From Mesorhizobium sp. J428 (GTDB lineage: Bacteria; Pseudomonadota; Alphaproteobacteria; Rhizobiales; Rhizobiaceae): a DNA stretch of 64,000 bases. The DNA lies in the NCBI RefSeq assembly GCF_024699925.1, contig NZ_JAJOMX010000001.1, forward strand, positions 1,712,001 through 1,776,000, written 5' to 3'. Shown here piece after piece: positions 16,701-24,463 of the stretch (position 1 is its first letter; every line of letters starts with the position of its first letter). A program made the translations under genes and the position numbers. The notes under the pieces were generated by a model. That model searched no databases, was not told where the DNA came from, and saw only the letters and a list, made by a program, of their open reading frames with translations.

Positions 16701-17792
16701 TCAGCGGCGGCCGGCCGCGGCGCTGTCCAGCGAGACCGACTTGACGATGGCGAAGACCGGCTTGCCGGGCTCGAGCCCAAGCTGTTGCACCGACCTGCCG
16801 GTAACGCGCGCCGACAGGCGGTCCGACCCGGACAGGATCGTCACGAGCGACTCGCTGTCGCCGACTTTTTCAACCCCGGCGATCGTTCCCTCCAGCACAT
16901 TGAGGGCGCTGACGCCTGCCGGCCGCTCGGTTGCGATCATCACGTCCCTTGCCCTGACGTGCACCGTGAGATGCGCCCCCTCCTCCGCGGCGACACGGGG
17001 CAGTCGCCACTCACCGCCCGAGGAGCGCATCAGCGACAGGCCGAAGCCGTCGTCCGGCTTCACCACTTCGAGCCGCACCAGCGCGCCGGCCTCGCCGCGC
17101 TCGGAATCCGGCAGAAGGTCGAAACGCGGCAGGATGTCGTTGACGGGTCCCGCCGCCGTCACCTTGCCGTCGGACAGCAGCACCACGTCGCTGGCGAGCC
17201 GCGCGATCTCGGCGACGGAATGGCTGACATAGACGATGGGAATCTGCGTTTCGTCGCGCAGCCGCTCGATATAGGGCAGGATTTCGGCCTTGCGCGCATC
17301 GTCCAGCGCGGCCAGCGGCTCGTCCATCAGCAAAAGCCTCGGGCTCGCGATCAGCGCCCGGCCGATCGCCACGCGTTGCCTTTCGCCGCCTGAAAGGCCG
17401 GAGGGGCGCCGGTCCAGCAGATGGCCGATGCCGAGCAGCTCGACCACCTTCGTGACATCGGCATACCGCTCCGCCGCCGGCGTGAAGAAGCGCCCGTAGC
17501 GCAGGTTCTGCGACACGGTGAGATGTGGAAACAGCCGCGCGTCCTGGAAGACGTAGCCGATCCGCCGGCGGTGCGGCGGCAGGAAGATGCGCCGCCCGGC
17601 GTCGAAGAGAACACGTCCGTCCACCGCGACCTTGCCGCCCTCCGGCCGCGTCAGGCCGGCGATGGCGTTGACGATCGAGGTCTTGCCGGAACCGGACGGG
17701 CCGAACAGGGCGGTGAGCCGCCCGGCGCTCGCAAAGGCCACGTCGAGCGCGAAGGCGCCGAGCCTCTGCCGGATCTCGACCTCGACCGCCAT
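16701..17792 (-). CDS. modC: molybdate ABC transporter ATP-binding protein
   Basis: This 363-residue ATPase has Walker A GPSGSGKTS near residues 31-39, signature LSGGERQRVAIGRAL, Walker B LLLMDEPLAALD and the H-loop SHSVAEI. A C-terminal TOBE/Mop domain of about 65 residues (ALNVLEGTIAGVEKVGD ... QLGLEPGKPVFAIVKSVSL) binds oxyanion and is characteristic of ModC. The start overlaps the modB stop as TGATG. It drives molybdate import for Mo-cofactor enzymes. Confidence 0.95.
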   Translation of the reverse strand: MAVEVEIRQRLGAFALDVAFASAGRLTALFGPSGSGKTSIVNAIAGLTRPEGGKVAVDGRVLFDAGRRIFLPPHRRRIGYVFQDARLFPHLTVSQNLRYGRFFTPAAERYADVTKVVELLGIGHLLDRRPSGLSGGERQRVAIGRALIASPRLLLMDEPLAALDDARKAEILPYIERLRDETQIPIVYVSHSVAEIARLASDVVLLSDGKVTAAGPVNDILPRFDLLPDSERGEAGALVRLEVVKPDDGFGLSLMRSSGGEWRLPRVAAEEGAHLTVHVRARDVMIATERPAGVSALNVLEGTIAGVEKVGDSESLVTILSGSDRLSARVTGRSVQQLGLEPGKPVFAIVKSVSLDSAAAGRR

Positions 17793-18490
17793 CAGGCGCC
17801 GATCCGCCGGCTGATCCGCCGCGCCAGGATCTCCGAGGCGATGAGGGCGATCATTGCGATGGCAATCGACACCAGCGTCAGGCGCAGCGCGCCGAGCTCC
17901 CCGCCCGGCACCTGCGTGAAGGTGTAAATCGCCGACGGCAGCGTCTGCGTCTCACCGGGAATGTTGGAGACGAAAGTGATCGTTGCGCCGAACTCGCCCA
18001 TCGCCTTGGCGAAGGCGAGGATGGCACCGGCCACGATGCCGGGCAGGATGAGCGGCAGGGTCACGGTCATGAAGACCATCATCGGGCTTGCACCCAGCGT
18101 ACCCGCCGCCGCCTCCAGCTTGCGGTCGACCGCCTCGATCGAGAGCCGGATCGCGCGCACCATCAGCGGAAACGCCATCACCCCACAGGCGAGCGCGGCA
18201 CCCGTCCACCGGAACGAGAACACCAGCCCGCAGCAGGATTCCAGCAGCGAGCCGACCGGCCCCCTGCGCCCAAAACTAAGCAGCAGGAGATAGCCGGTGA
18301 CCACCGGCGGCAGGATCAGCGGCAGGTGCACCAGACCGTTCAGCACCGATTTGCCGACGAACTCGCGCCGGGCGAGGATGTGGGCGACGACGATGCCGAC
18401 CGGCAGGCTGACGATCGTCGCCCAGATCGAGACTTTGAGGGAGAGGCTGACGGCGACCCATTCCTCCGGACTGAGCGCCAGCCACTCCAT
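17792..18490 (-). CDS. modB: molybdate ABC transporter permease
   Basis: This 232-residue inner-membrane permease has five to six helices. It carries the ModB/CysU-type motif HLPLILPPVVTGYLLLLSFGRRGPVG and the cytoplasmic EAA loop AAGTLGASPMMVFMTVTLPLILPGI. FAKAMGEFGATITFVSNIPGETQTLP is the ModB hallmark. It lies between modA (18 bases upstream) and modC (one-base overlap). Confidence 0.95.
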   Translation of the reverse strand: MEWLALSPEEWVAVSLSLKVSIWATIVSLPVGIVVAHILARREFVGKSVLNGLVHLPLILPPVVTGYLLLLSFGRRGPVGSLLESCCGLVFSFRWTGAALACGVMAFPLMVRAIRLSIEAVDRKLEAAAGTLGASPMMVFMTVTLPLILPGIVAGAILAFAKAMGEFGATITFVSNIPGETQTLPSAIYTFTQVPGGELGALRLTLVSIAIAMIALIASEILARRISRRIGA

Positions 18491-18507
18491 TGTTCAGTCG
18501 GTCTCCG

Positions 18508-19300
18508 TCAGTTCGATGCGACGGGGCTCAATACCGTGAAACCCTGCTCCTCGAAAAGCGCCTTCGCCCTGGCGGACTGCATGCATTTCAGGAACGCGGC
18601 CGCTTGGTCGTCCTCGGACTCGGCGGTGATCGCCGCCGGATAGACGATCGGCGCATGCGATCCCTCGGGGAAGGTGCCGACGATCTTCACCTTCCTGTCG
18701 GCGGCGGCGTCGGTCTTGTAGACGATGCCGAGCGGCGCCTCGCCGGTCGAGACCAGCGCGAGTGCCGCGCGCACGTTCTCCGCCTGTGCGACCTTGCCCT
18801 CGACCGAACCCCAGACGCCGAGCTTCTCCAGCGCTGCCTTGCCGTATTTGCCGGCCGGCACCGAGTCCACGTTAGCCATGGCGAGCCTGCCGTCCCCGAG
18901 GAGGCCGGCGAGGTCGAAATTCTCCTTGATGTCGGTCGCGGCCGCGGAAGCCGCCGGCGCAACGAGGACGATGCGGTTGCCGAGCAGCTTCACCTCGGTG
19001 TCCTTCTTCGTCAGGTTCTTCTCCGAAAGCGTACGCCATCCAGTCGAGATCCGCAGACACGAAGATATCGGCCGGCGCGCCGCCTTCGATCTGCTTGGCC
19101 AGCGCCGAGCTGGCGGCATAGGAGATCGTCGCGGCCTCGCCGACCTCCGCCTCGCAGGCCGTGTTGACCGCGTCCAGTGCGTTCTTGAGGCTGGCAGCAG
19201 CAAACACCGTCACCCTGTCCTGCGCGAACGAAGCCGTCGATGCGAGAACCGACGCTGCGAGTGCGGCGGCGCCCGCCAGGAACGAAAAGCGCGAAGCCAT
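18508..19300 (-). pseudogene. modA: molybdate ABC transporter substrate-binding protein, frameshifted
   Basis: About 263 residues of the periplasmic molybdate-binding protein. The N-terminal frame starts at ATG 19300 (ribosome site GGGGAA), with a signal peptide ending in STASFAQ, then [15 protein letters not shown] and [14 protein letters not shown]. The remaining frame continues [25 protein letters not shown] ... GIVYKTDAAADRKVKIVGTFPEGSHAPIVYPAA. They join at GCGTACGCTTTC near 19029-19033, where deleting one G restores the protein; the span is 3n+1 bases. Since modB, modC and modE are intact and the halves are well conserved, a base-call error or very recent mutation is likely. Confidence 0.85.
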
Positions 19301-19324
19301 GGATGTTCCCCGGTGATCTGCCTG

Positions 19325-19352
19325 AGCGATATATTCAGTCAAACATAACACT
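19325..19352. promoter_or_regulatory. possible ModE box upstream of modA
   Basis: AGCGATATATT and AACATAACACT, separated by six bases, fit the ModE 11-6-11 layout. The left half is strong (CGATATAT core); the right half matches six of ten consensus positions. It lies 24 bases before the modA start, where a molybdate-dependent repressor would act. Confidence 0.42.
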
Positions 19353-19420
19353 CGGCGCGTGTCCATCACCCGAGGAAAGGATTTTGCGCGAGACGGAGGC
19401 GCGCCTGCGGCGCCTTAAGT

Positions 19421-20121
19421 TCAGGCGACGCAGGCGTCGGATTCGCGGACTTCCATGCGGCGGTAGAAGTCCGCCAGCGTCTTGCCGCGCTCGTGGCGGA
19501 AGGTGCGGCCGGCGGGCGTCACGCCGGCGACCCGGTCGATGCGGAAGGCGCGGAAATCGTCGCGCAGTTCGCACCAGGCGACGAGCGTCCACACCTTGCC
19601 CCAGAACCAGAGCCCGAGCGGCCGCACGTCGCGCTGGGTCGGGCGTCCCTGCTCGTCGCGATAGTCGAGCGAAAGCACCTGCCGCTCTTCGACTGCGCGT
19701 TCGGCGAGATCTACCGCGGCGCGCACGGCGTTGCTCATCACATAGTCGGGCATGTGGATTTCGGTGCGGCGGATGCGATCCTTTTCGCCGGCCGGCAGGA
19801 CCGCGCCGATCTTGATCAGCGATTCCGCCGCCGCGCGGGCCATGGCGGCGCCGCCGAAAGCCTGCACCATCCGCGCGCCGGCCACGAGCGCGACGATCTC
19901 GTCGCGAGTGAACATCAGCGGCGGCAGGTCGTAGCCTTCGCGCATGATGTAGCCCACGCCGGCCTCGCCATCGATCGGCACGCCGGTCGACTGCAGGTCG
20001 GCGATGTCGCGATAGATCGTCCGCTCCGAGACTTCCAGTCGCTCGCCCAGCATCTGCGCCGTGACCAGGCGGCCACCGCGCAGGTGCGTACGATCTGGAA
20101 AAGGCGGTCCGCGCGTCGCAT
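19421..20121 (-). pseudogene. WYL-domain (YafY family) HTH regulator, frameshifted near N-terminus
   Basis: About 233 residues. The N-terminus MRRADRLFQIVR is read from ATG 20121, but the family continuation LRGGRLVTAQMLGERLEVSERTIYRDIADLQSTGVPIDGEAGVGY lies in another frame, with the switch near 20085-20092. Adding one base restores QIVRHLRGGRLVTAQ; the span is 3n+2 bases, as a one-base deletion predicts. The rest shows the HTH_11 helix-turn-helix and a WYL domain (LSLDYRDEQGRPTQRDVRPLGLWFWGKVWTLVAWCELRDDFRAFRIDRV). It is coupled to the VOC gene by a TGATG overlap, a common pairing in rhizobia. Confidence 0.82.
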
Positions 20122-20492
20122 CAGGCCGAGAACACGCCGATGGAGTTGCCATCCGGGTCGAGGCAGTAGGCGAAGCGACCGGCGGGGATCGAGATCACCG
20201 GCGAGACGACCGTGCCGCCATTGGCGGTGACGCGACCCATCGCTGCTTCGACATCGTCGACGGCGAGATGGATGGTCGGGCCGGTGCCGGCCGCCGCGGG
20301 CTTGCCGGGATAGATGTGACCGGCAACGGAGCTGTCGCCGGCAGCGGCGAAGCGCGCCATCGGGTTCGGGCCGCCCTCCTCGTCGACGAGCGGATTGCCG
20401 ATGACGGCGGAATAGAATGCCTTGGCCCGCTCCTGGTTCGCGACCGGTATTTCGAACCAGACAACGGCGTGCTGGGGAACCTGGGGTGCCAT
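20121..20492 (-). CDS. VOC family (glyoxalase-like) protein
   Basis: This 123-residue vicinal-oxygen-chelate protein has the VOC pattern HAVVWFEIPVANQERAKAFYSAVIG, then GTGPTIHLAVDDVEAAMGRVTANGGTVV and FAYCLDPDGNSIGVFS. Substrate and metal are unknown. I chose ATG 20492 because GAGAGGA lies about eight bases before it; an in-frame ATG at 20516 lacks a near ribosome site. It is the first gene of the operon with the WYL regulator and lies just downstream of a perfect 32-base palindrome. Confidence 0.85.
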   Translation of the reverse strand: MAPQVPQHAVVWFEIPVANQERAKAFYSAVIGNPLVDEEGGPNPMARFAAAGDSSVAGHIYPGKPAAAGTGPTIHLAVDDVEAAMGRVTANGGTVVSPVISIPAGRFAYCLDPDGNSIGVFSA

Positions 20493-20529
20493 GATGAGAT
20501 CCTCTCGTTTCGACATCTCACCATCGCAC

Positions 20530-20561
20530 GACCCTCCTGACAACATTTTGTCAGGAGGGTC
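20530..20561. promoter_or_regulatory. long perfect dyad upstream of the VOC/WYL operon
   Basis: GACCCTCCTGACAA and TTGTCAGGAGGGTC are exact 14-base inverted arms around the loop CATT. The dyad lies between the small gene at 20585-20755 and the VOC start at 20492, all on the minus strand. No T-run follows it, so an operator for the WYL regulator is more likely than a terminator. Related CTGAC/GTCAG fragments recur at about 20788-20820. Confidence 0.55.
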
Positions 20562-20584
20562 TCGTTCTCTCCCGACATCTCTTG

Positions 20585-20755
20585 TCAGCGGCGGGTGCGG
20601 CGCGGCCCGTTCCACAGGTCCGGCCAGCCGACATCCTTGCGCAGATGCGTGGGCAGCGCGCCGAGGATGCGCTCGGTGCGGACGGCGGCGCGGATCTCGC
20701 GCCGATGGGCGACGAAGCGTGTGAGCGACGTGCGAAAATTGGAAGCGAAGGACAT
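20585..20755 (-). CDS. small basic DUF1127-like protein
   Basis: This 56-residue, Arg-rich protein begins MSFASNFRTSLTRFVAHRREI and ends in GALPTHLRKDVGWPDLW. The ending resembles the C-terminal 'hxxLxxxxRKDIGWPD' element of rhizobial DUF1127-like small proteins. ATG 20755 is preceded by GGAGAGAATC. That ribosome site is itself the 3' arm of an 11-bp hairpin (20757-20788), so translation may be regulated. The function is unknown; some DUF1127 proteins act with small RNAs in phosphate or carbon responses. Confidence 0.65.
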   Translation of the reverse strand: MSFASNFRTSLTRFVAHRREIRAAVRTERILGALPTHLRKDVGWPDLWNGPRRTRR

Positions 20756-20756
20756 G

Positions 20757-20788
20757 ATTCTCTCCTCTCTCGGTTGGGAGGAGAGAAT
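20757..20788 (-). promoter_or_regulatory. RBS-sequestering hairpin upstream of DUF1127-like gene
   Basis: ATTCTCTCCTC and GAGGAGAGAAT are exact 11-base inverted arms separated by ten bases. In the transcript (minus strand) the 3' arm contains the whole ribosome binding site GAGGAGAG directly before the AUG at 20755, and the 5' arm is a perfect anti-Shine-Dalgarno. Translation should need melting or a trans-acting RNA or protein. Confidence 0.55.
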
Positions 20789-20837
20789 GACAGGATGCTC
20801 CCGACAGCCTTGCGTCAGGAGGCAGGCGGCTTCGCGG

Positions 20838-21629
20838 TCATTTCTTGTCGGCGACGGGAACCGTGTAGTTGAGCGGCAGCCGGCCGCCGTCGGCGTAGAT
20901 CGTCTGGCCGGTGATGTAGGACGCGTCGTCGGACGCGAGAAAGGCGGCGATTGCCGCGATCTCCGACGGCTGGCCGACACGGCCCAGCGGCGTGCGCGAC
21001 AGGATGCGGTTCTTCGCCGCCGGGTCCGTGTTCACCGTGGCGAGCATCTCGGTCATGATCGAGCCAGGCCCGATCGCGTTGACGCGTATGCCGTAGGGCG
21101 CGAGCGACAGCGCCATCACCCGCGTAAGCTGGTTCACCGCGCCCTTCGAGACGGAATAGGGAACCTGGTCGGCGATGGCCACCACGGAGTTGATCGACGA
21201 CATGTTGACGATCGCCCCGGGCGCGCCGCCGGCCTTGACCTTTTCGACCATCACCCGCGCCACCGCCTGGCCGACAAGGAACGCGCCCTTGAGGTTGACG
21301 CGCAGGACGCGGTCGAAATCCTCTTCCCTGAGATCGAGGAAATCGGCGCTGTGCACGATGCCGGCATTGTTGACCAGCACGTCGATGTCGCCATAGGCCT
21401 CGAGCGTCGCGGCGACGAGATTGTGCGCGTCGAGCCGGTTGCCGACATCCGCGCGGATGAAGCGGACCTCGCCGAGCTGGCCGAGATCCTGTGCCGCCTT
21501 CTCGCCCTTCTCGACATCCACGTCGGCGATCACCACGCTCGCCTTACCACGCAGGAAGCGCTCCGCAATGGCATAGCCTATGCCGCCGGCGGCTCCGGTG
21601 ATGACGGCTATCTTGCGTTCAAGCGACAT
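20838..21629 (-). CDS. SDR family NAD(P)-dependent oxidoreductase
   Basis: This 263-residue classical short-chain dehydrogenase has the coenzyme motif TGAAGGIG near residues 11-18, VLVNNAGI, the catalytic Ser in NMSSINSVVAIADQVPYSVSKGAV (YxxxK), and the C-terminal SDDASYITGQTIYADGGRL. The acidic residue after strand two (ADVDVEKGE) suggests preference for NAD+. The substrate is not evident. It stands alone and is divergent from the membrane-protein operon at 21761. Confidence 0.9.
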   Translation of the reverse strand: MSLERKIAVITGAAGGIGYAIAERFLRGKASVVIADVDVEKGEKAAQDLGQLGEVRFIRADVGNRLDAHNLVAATLEAYGDIDVLVNNAGIVHSADFLDLREEDFDRVLRVNLKGAFLVGQAVARVMVEKVKAGGAPGAIVNMSSINSVVAIADQVPYSVSKGAVNQLTRVMALSLAPYGIRVNAIGPGSIMTEMLATVNTDPAAKNRILSRTPLGRVGQPSEIAAIAAFLASDDASYITGQTIYADGGRLPLNYTVPVADKK

Positions 21630-21760
21630 GGAAGGGCTCCGGATCGGGACGTGGCGAGGTTATAGACCCTGCCCGGATGGGGAGCCAGCGTTTGGACTAA
21701 ACGTCCGGCCTTCAATTCGTCCAACTTGTCACCGCTTTCTGAATGAAACGGGATAAAGCC

Positions 21761-23086
21761 ATGACCAACGCTGCCAACGCACGCACACTGCGCAACCACG
21801 TCGCCTCTCTGGAGACAATGACGCGCTTCGTGCTGGCAACGCTGGCGCTGGCATCCGGTGTCTACACCTATCTCGGCGTGCGGTCGCTGCTCGACGGGTC
21901 GGCGACGATGGTGTTCTTCGCCGCCGTCATCTACTCGGTCTCGGTTTCGGTTGGCATGTATGGGTTCTGGACCTACATGATCCGCTTCCTGCCGGAGCTG
22001 CGCGAGGGCGCGTCGCGGCTGTGGATGCTGGTGATGATGGCGATCGGGTCGCTGATGATCATCGCCATGTCGTCCTGGCTGAACGCGGCGGCGCTCGCCG
22101 GCTCGGCTGCGGTGGAACAGCACCTGGCGGTCACGCTGCAGGGCTACACCGAGGATCTCGACCAGGCGAATTCCAACGCGATCGGCGCGCTGTCGCTGGT
22201 GCCCGACATTCAGCGGGCGGCGGAACGGTTCAACCGGCTGGCCGAGGACGAACGCACGTCGGGCGCGCTGACGGGCACCACCGGCTCAGGAAGCGTGGTG
22301 CAGCTCCTGAGCCAGATGTCGGCGCAGATGCGTGAGCTGGAGGCGACGATCTCGGCTTCGCGCGAGAGCGTGCAGACCCTATTCGAGCAGGGACAGACGA
22401 GCCTGGCGACGATGCGCGGGCTCGTGTCGGCTCCGGGCTCGATCGCGGAGCGGTCCGATGCCTTCGCCAAGGAGTCCGTCGTGCTCGCCGGGGTCATCGC
22501 CTCGCTGGAGCGCACCTCGATCGCGCCGTCGGTGGCGCGCGCGGCGGCGGACCTTTCGGCGGGCTTCATCGCGCCGGTGGCGGACGGGTCTTCGACCGAT
22601 CTGGTCGGCCGACAGGACGCGGTGATCGCCACGGTGCGCGCCTCGGTGGCACAGCAGTCGACCGCGCTGGCAACGGCCGCGCAGGAGATCATGGCGCAGC
22701 CCAAGGTCGAGGAGCGGCGCTACGTGCCGCTGACCTCGGCGGAGGCAGTGATCCGCTATTGGGACCAGTTCATCCCGAGCTGGGCCGGCGCGATCTCGAT
22801 CGACCTCCTGCCGGCCGCACTGGTCGGCGTGATGGCCGTGGTCTATGGGGCGATCCGGCGCAGCGAGGAGACGATGACCGACGTCGACCGGCTGTCGGCT
22901 GGCGACGTGCTCAGGGCGCTTGAGATCCAGGACACGCTGCTGGCCAAGGCACGCGCCAGGGGCGAAGCGGCAACCGCAGAGTCCGCTGCCAAAGCCGAAC
23001 CTGTCGCCGAACCGGAGGCGCGGCCGGCGCCGCCTGAGAACGTGACGCCGCTGACCCTCGGCGACAGGAAGCGCGGCGAGACATGA
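21761..23086 (+). CDS. hypothetical membrane protein with coiled-coil periplasmic region
   Basis: This is a 441-residue protein. Three hydrophobic helices (about residues 22-40, 47-70 and 85-110) are followed by some 200 residues rich in Ala, Glu, Gln and Ser with heptad-like pattern (MSQMRELEATISASRESVQTL region). A further helix lies near residues 335-355 (ISIDLLPAALVGVMAVVYGAI), and an Ala/Pro/Glu-rich tail ends it. ATG 21761 is preceded by GGGAT; an upstream ATG at 21743 has no ribosome site. Its stop overlaps the ClpP-like gene (ATGA), implying joint function. No family was recognised. Confidence 0.7.
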   Translation: MTNAANARTLRNHVASLETMTRFVLATLALASGVYTYLGVRSLLDGSATMVFFAAVIYSVSVSVGMYGFWTYMIRFLPELREGASRLWMLVMMAIGSLMIIAMSSWLNAAALAGSAAVEQHLAVTLQGYTEDLDQANSNAIGALSLVPDIQRAAERFNRLAEDERTSGALTGTTGSGSVVQLLSQMSAQMRELEATISASRESVQTLFEQGQTSLATMRGLVSAPGSIAERSDAFAKESVVLAGVIASLERTSIAPSVARAAADLSAGFIAPVADGSSTDLVGRQDAVIATVRASVAQQSTALATAAQEIMAQPKVEERRYVPLTSAEAVIRYWDQFIPSWAGAISIDLLPAALVGVMAVVYGAIRRSEETMTDVDRLSAGDVLRALEIQDTLLAKARARGEAATAESAAKAEPVAEPEARPAPPENVTPLTLGDRKRGET

Positions 23087-23925
23087 ACGGCGATCCGGCG
23101 ACGCCCGTAAGGGGCAGGCAAACAGTCGGCGGCCTCGTCTGGCGCTATCTGTCGCGCTTCGAAGAGGGCGAGGTGATCCGCTGGGCGTTCCGCGGCATGT
23201 TGATCGGCACGATCGGCGTACTGGCGCTGGATCTGTCGGAGCTGGTGGAGCGCAATGGCGGGCTGTTTCCGCAGCAGGCGATCGCGCCGTCGCCCGACCA
23301 GCCGATCCTGCCGCCGGCGGTGGAGACGACCGAGCCGACCGAAACAGGCGTCGACCCGCGCCAGTTCCTCACCGTCGACGAGGACAGCCTGAAAGACCCG
23401 ATGCGCTTCACGCTTGGCGTGGGAGGGGTGCTTACCGCAGAAGGGACGATCGACCCCGGCGCGGCAACCCGCTTCTCCGACGAGATCGCGGCCCGCGGCG
23501 AGTATGTGAAGATCGTGTCTCTGAACTCACCGGGCGGGTCGCTGGACGATGCGATGGCGATGGCGCGGCTGATCCGCGAGAAGAAGCTCGCCACCGAGGT
23601 GGCCGATGGCGCGCTCTGTGCCTCGTCCTGTCCGCTGATCCTCTCGGGCGGTGCGGAACGGCATGCGGGGACGAAGGCCGCGATCGGGGTCCACCAGTTC
23701 TACGCAGCGGGCAAGGTCGACGGCATCGGCGCCGCGCAGGCGATGTCGGACGCGCAGGCGACCACCGCGCGGATCACCCGCCTCCTGGCCGAACTCGACG
23801 TCGACCCGGCGATGTGGCTGCATGCGCTCGATACGCCGCCGCGGCAGCTCTACTATTTTTCTCCCGAGCAACTCGAAAGCTACCGGATCGTCACGGGTTC
23901 GGCTCCGGTGGCGGCAAAGAAGTAA
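23083..23925 (+). CDS. membrane-anchored ClpP-like serine protease (COG3904 type)
   Basis: This 280-residue protein has one hydrophobic helix near residues 37-50 and a ClpP/crotonase-fold domain at about 105-265. IVSLNSPGGSLDDAMAMARLIREKK supplies the oxyanion glycines, CASSCPLILSGGAERHAG the presumed catalytic serine, and AAIGVHQFY the presumed histidine. This matches COG3904 membrane-bound ClpP-like proteins. It overlaps the preceding coiled-coil membrane-protein gene by four bases, so the two may form a membrane protease and its adaptor or substrate. Confidence 0.8.
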   Translation: MNGDPATPVRGRQTVGGLVWRYLSRFEEGEVIRWAFRGMLIGTIGVLALDLSELVERNGGLFPQQAIAPSPDQPILPPAVETTEPTETGVDPRQFLTVDEDSLKDPMRFTLGVGGVLTAEGTIDPGAATRFSDEIAARGEYVKIVSLNSPGGSLDDAMAMARLIREKKLATEVADGALCASSCPLILSGGAERHAGTKAAIGVHQFYAAGKVDGIGAAQAMSDAQATTARITRLLAELDVDPAMWLHALDTPPRQLYYFSPEQLESYRIVTGSAPVAAKK

Positions 23926-23938
23926 GGATCGGGCCGAC

Positions 23939-24313
23939 GTGGCGCGCTTCAACATACTATGGCGCATCGTCGTCGAGGCGGTGGACGTCGAAGAGGCGCA
24001 GGCGACAGCCGACGAGGTCGCCCGCCTCGCCGGGATCGAAGGGATGCCGCCCGTCGCGCGCTACGAGGAGCCGCCGCAGTGGATGACGGACGTCGTCATG
24101 AGCGAGGAGGCGGAGGAGACGGCGTGCCTGTTCGGCAAATGCCTCGCCCGCGCCGGTCGCCTTGGCAACGAATGGCTGGCCGCGGCTCTGTCCGACCTCG
24201 CCGAGGGCGGTGAATGCTATGCCACCTTCAACGCGAGCGAGCGCAACCGGCCGAAAGTGGCCGGCCTCAAATGGGCGCTCGTCGAGGTCTGGGCCGCCAG
24301 TCACGACATGTGA
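23939..24313 (+). CDS. hypothetical protein
   Basis: This 124-residue acidic protein begins MARFNILWRIVVEAVDVEEAQATADEVARLAGI and ends KVAGLKWALVEVWAASHDM. No known domain was recognised; it has no signal peptide and no membrane segment. GTG 23939 was chosen with AAGGA ten bases upstream. It lies 13 bases after the ClpP-like gene, so it is probably in the same transcript. Confidence 0.6.
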   Translation: MARFNILWRIVVEAVDVEEAQATADEVARLAGIEGMPPVARYEEPPQWMTDVVMSEEAEETACLFGKCLARAGRLGNEWLAAALSDLAEGGECYATFNASERNRPKVAGLKWALVEVWAASHDM

Positions 24314-24391
24314 GACGACCCGGAGCCGGGCGCAGCTGGGATCGTGGTGACAGGACGGGGTTTGGAGCCGGAGCAAGCGGGGCGTGCAGCC

Positions 24392-24405
24392 TTGCGCCAG
24401 ATCAA
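24392..24405 (+). promoter_or_regulatory. FixK/Fnr-like binding site upstream of the VIT transporter
   Basis: TTGCGCCAGATCAA fits the FixK/FnrL consensus TTG-N8-CAA, with the TTGCGC/ATCAA variant common in rhizobial promoters. It lies 58 bases before the GTG start of the VIT-family gene at 24464, a suitable distance for class II activation. Confidence 0.55.
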
Positions 24406-24463
24406 GTAGGGCGCAGCTGTTTGTGATATCGTTCCGGCAAATAATCCCCCAGGACGATCCATC

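Noticed and set aside
19397..19415. AGGCGC/GCGCCT hairpin after the WYL regulator gene as a terminator
   Set aside because: Six-base GC stem is expected by chance at this GC content and no U-tract follows on the minus strand.
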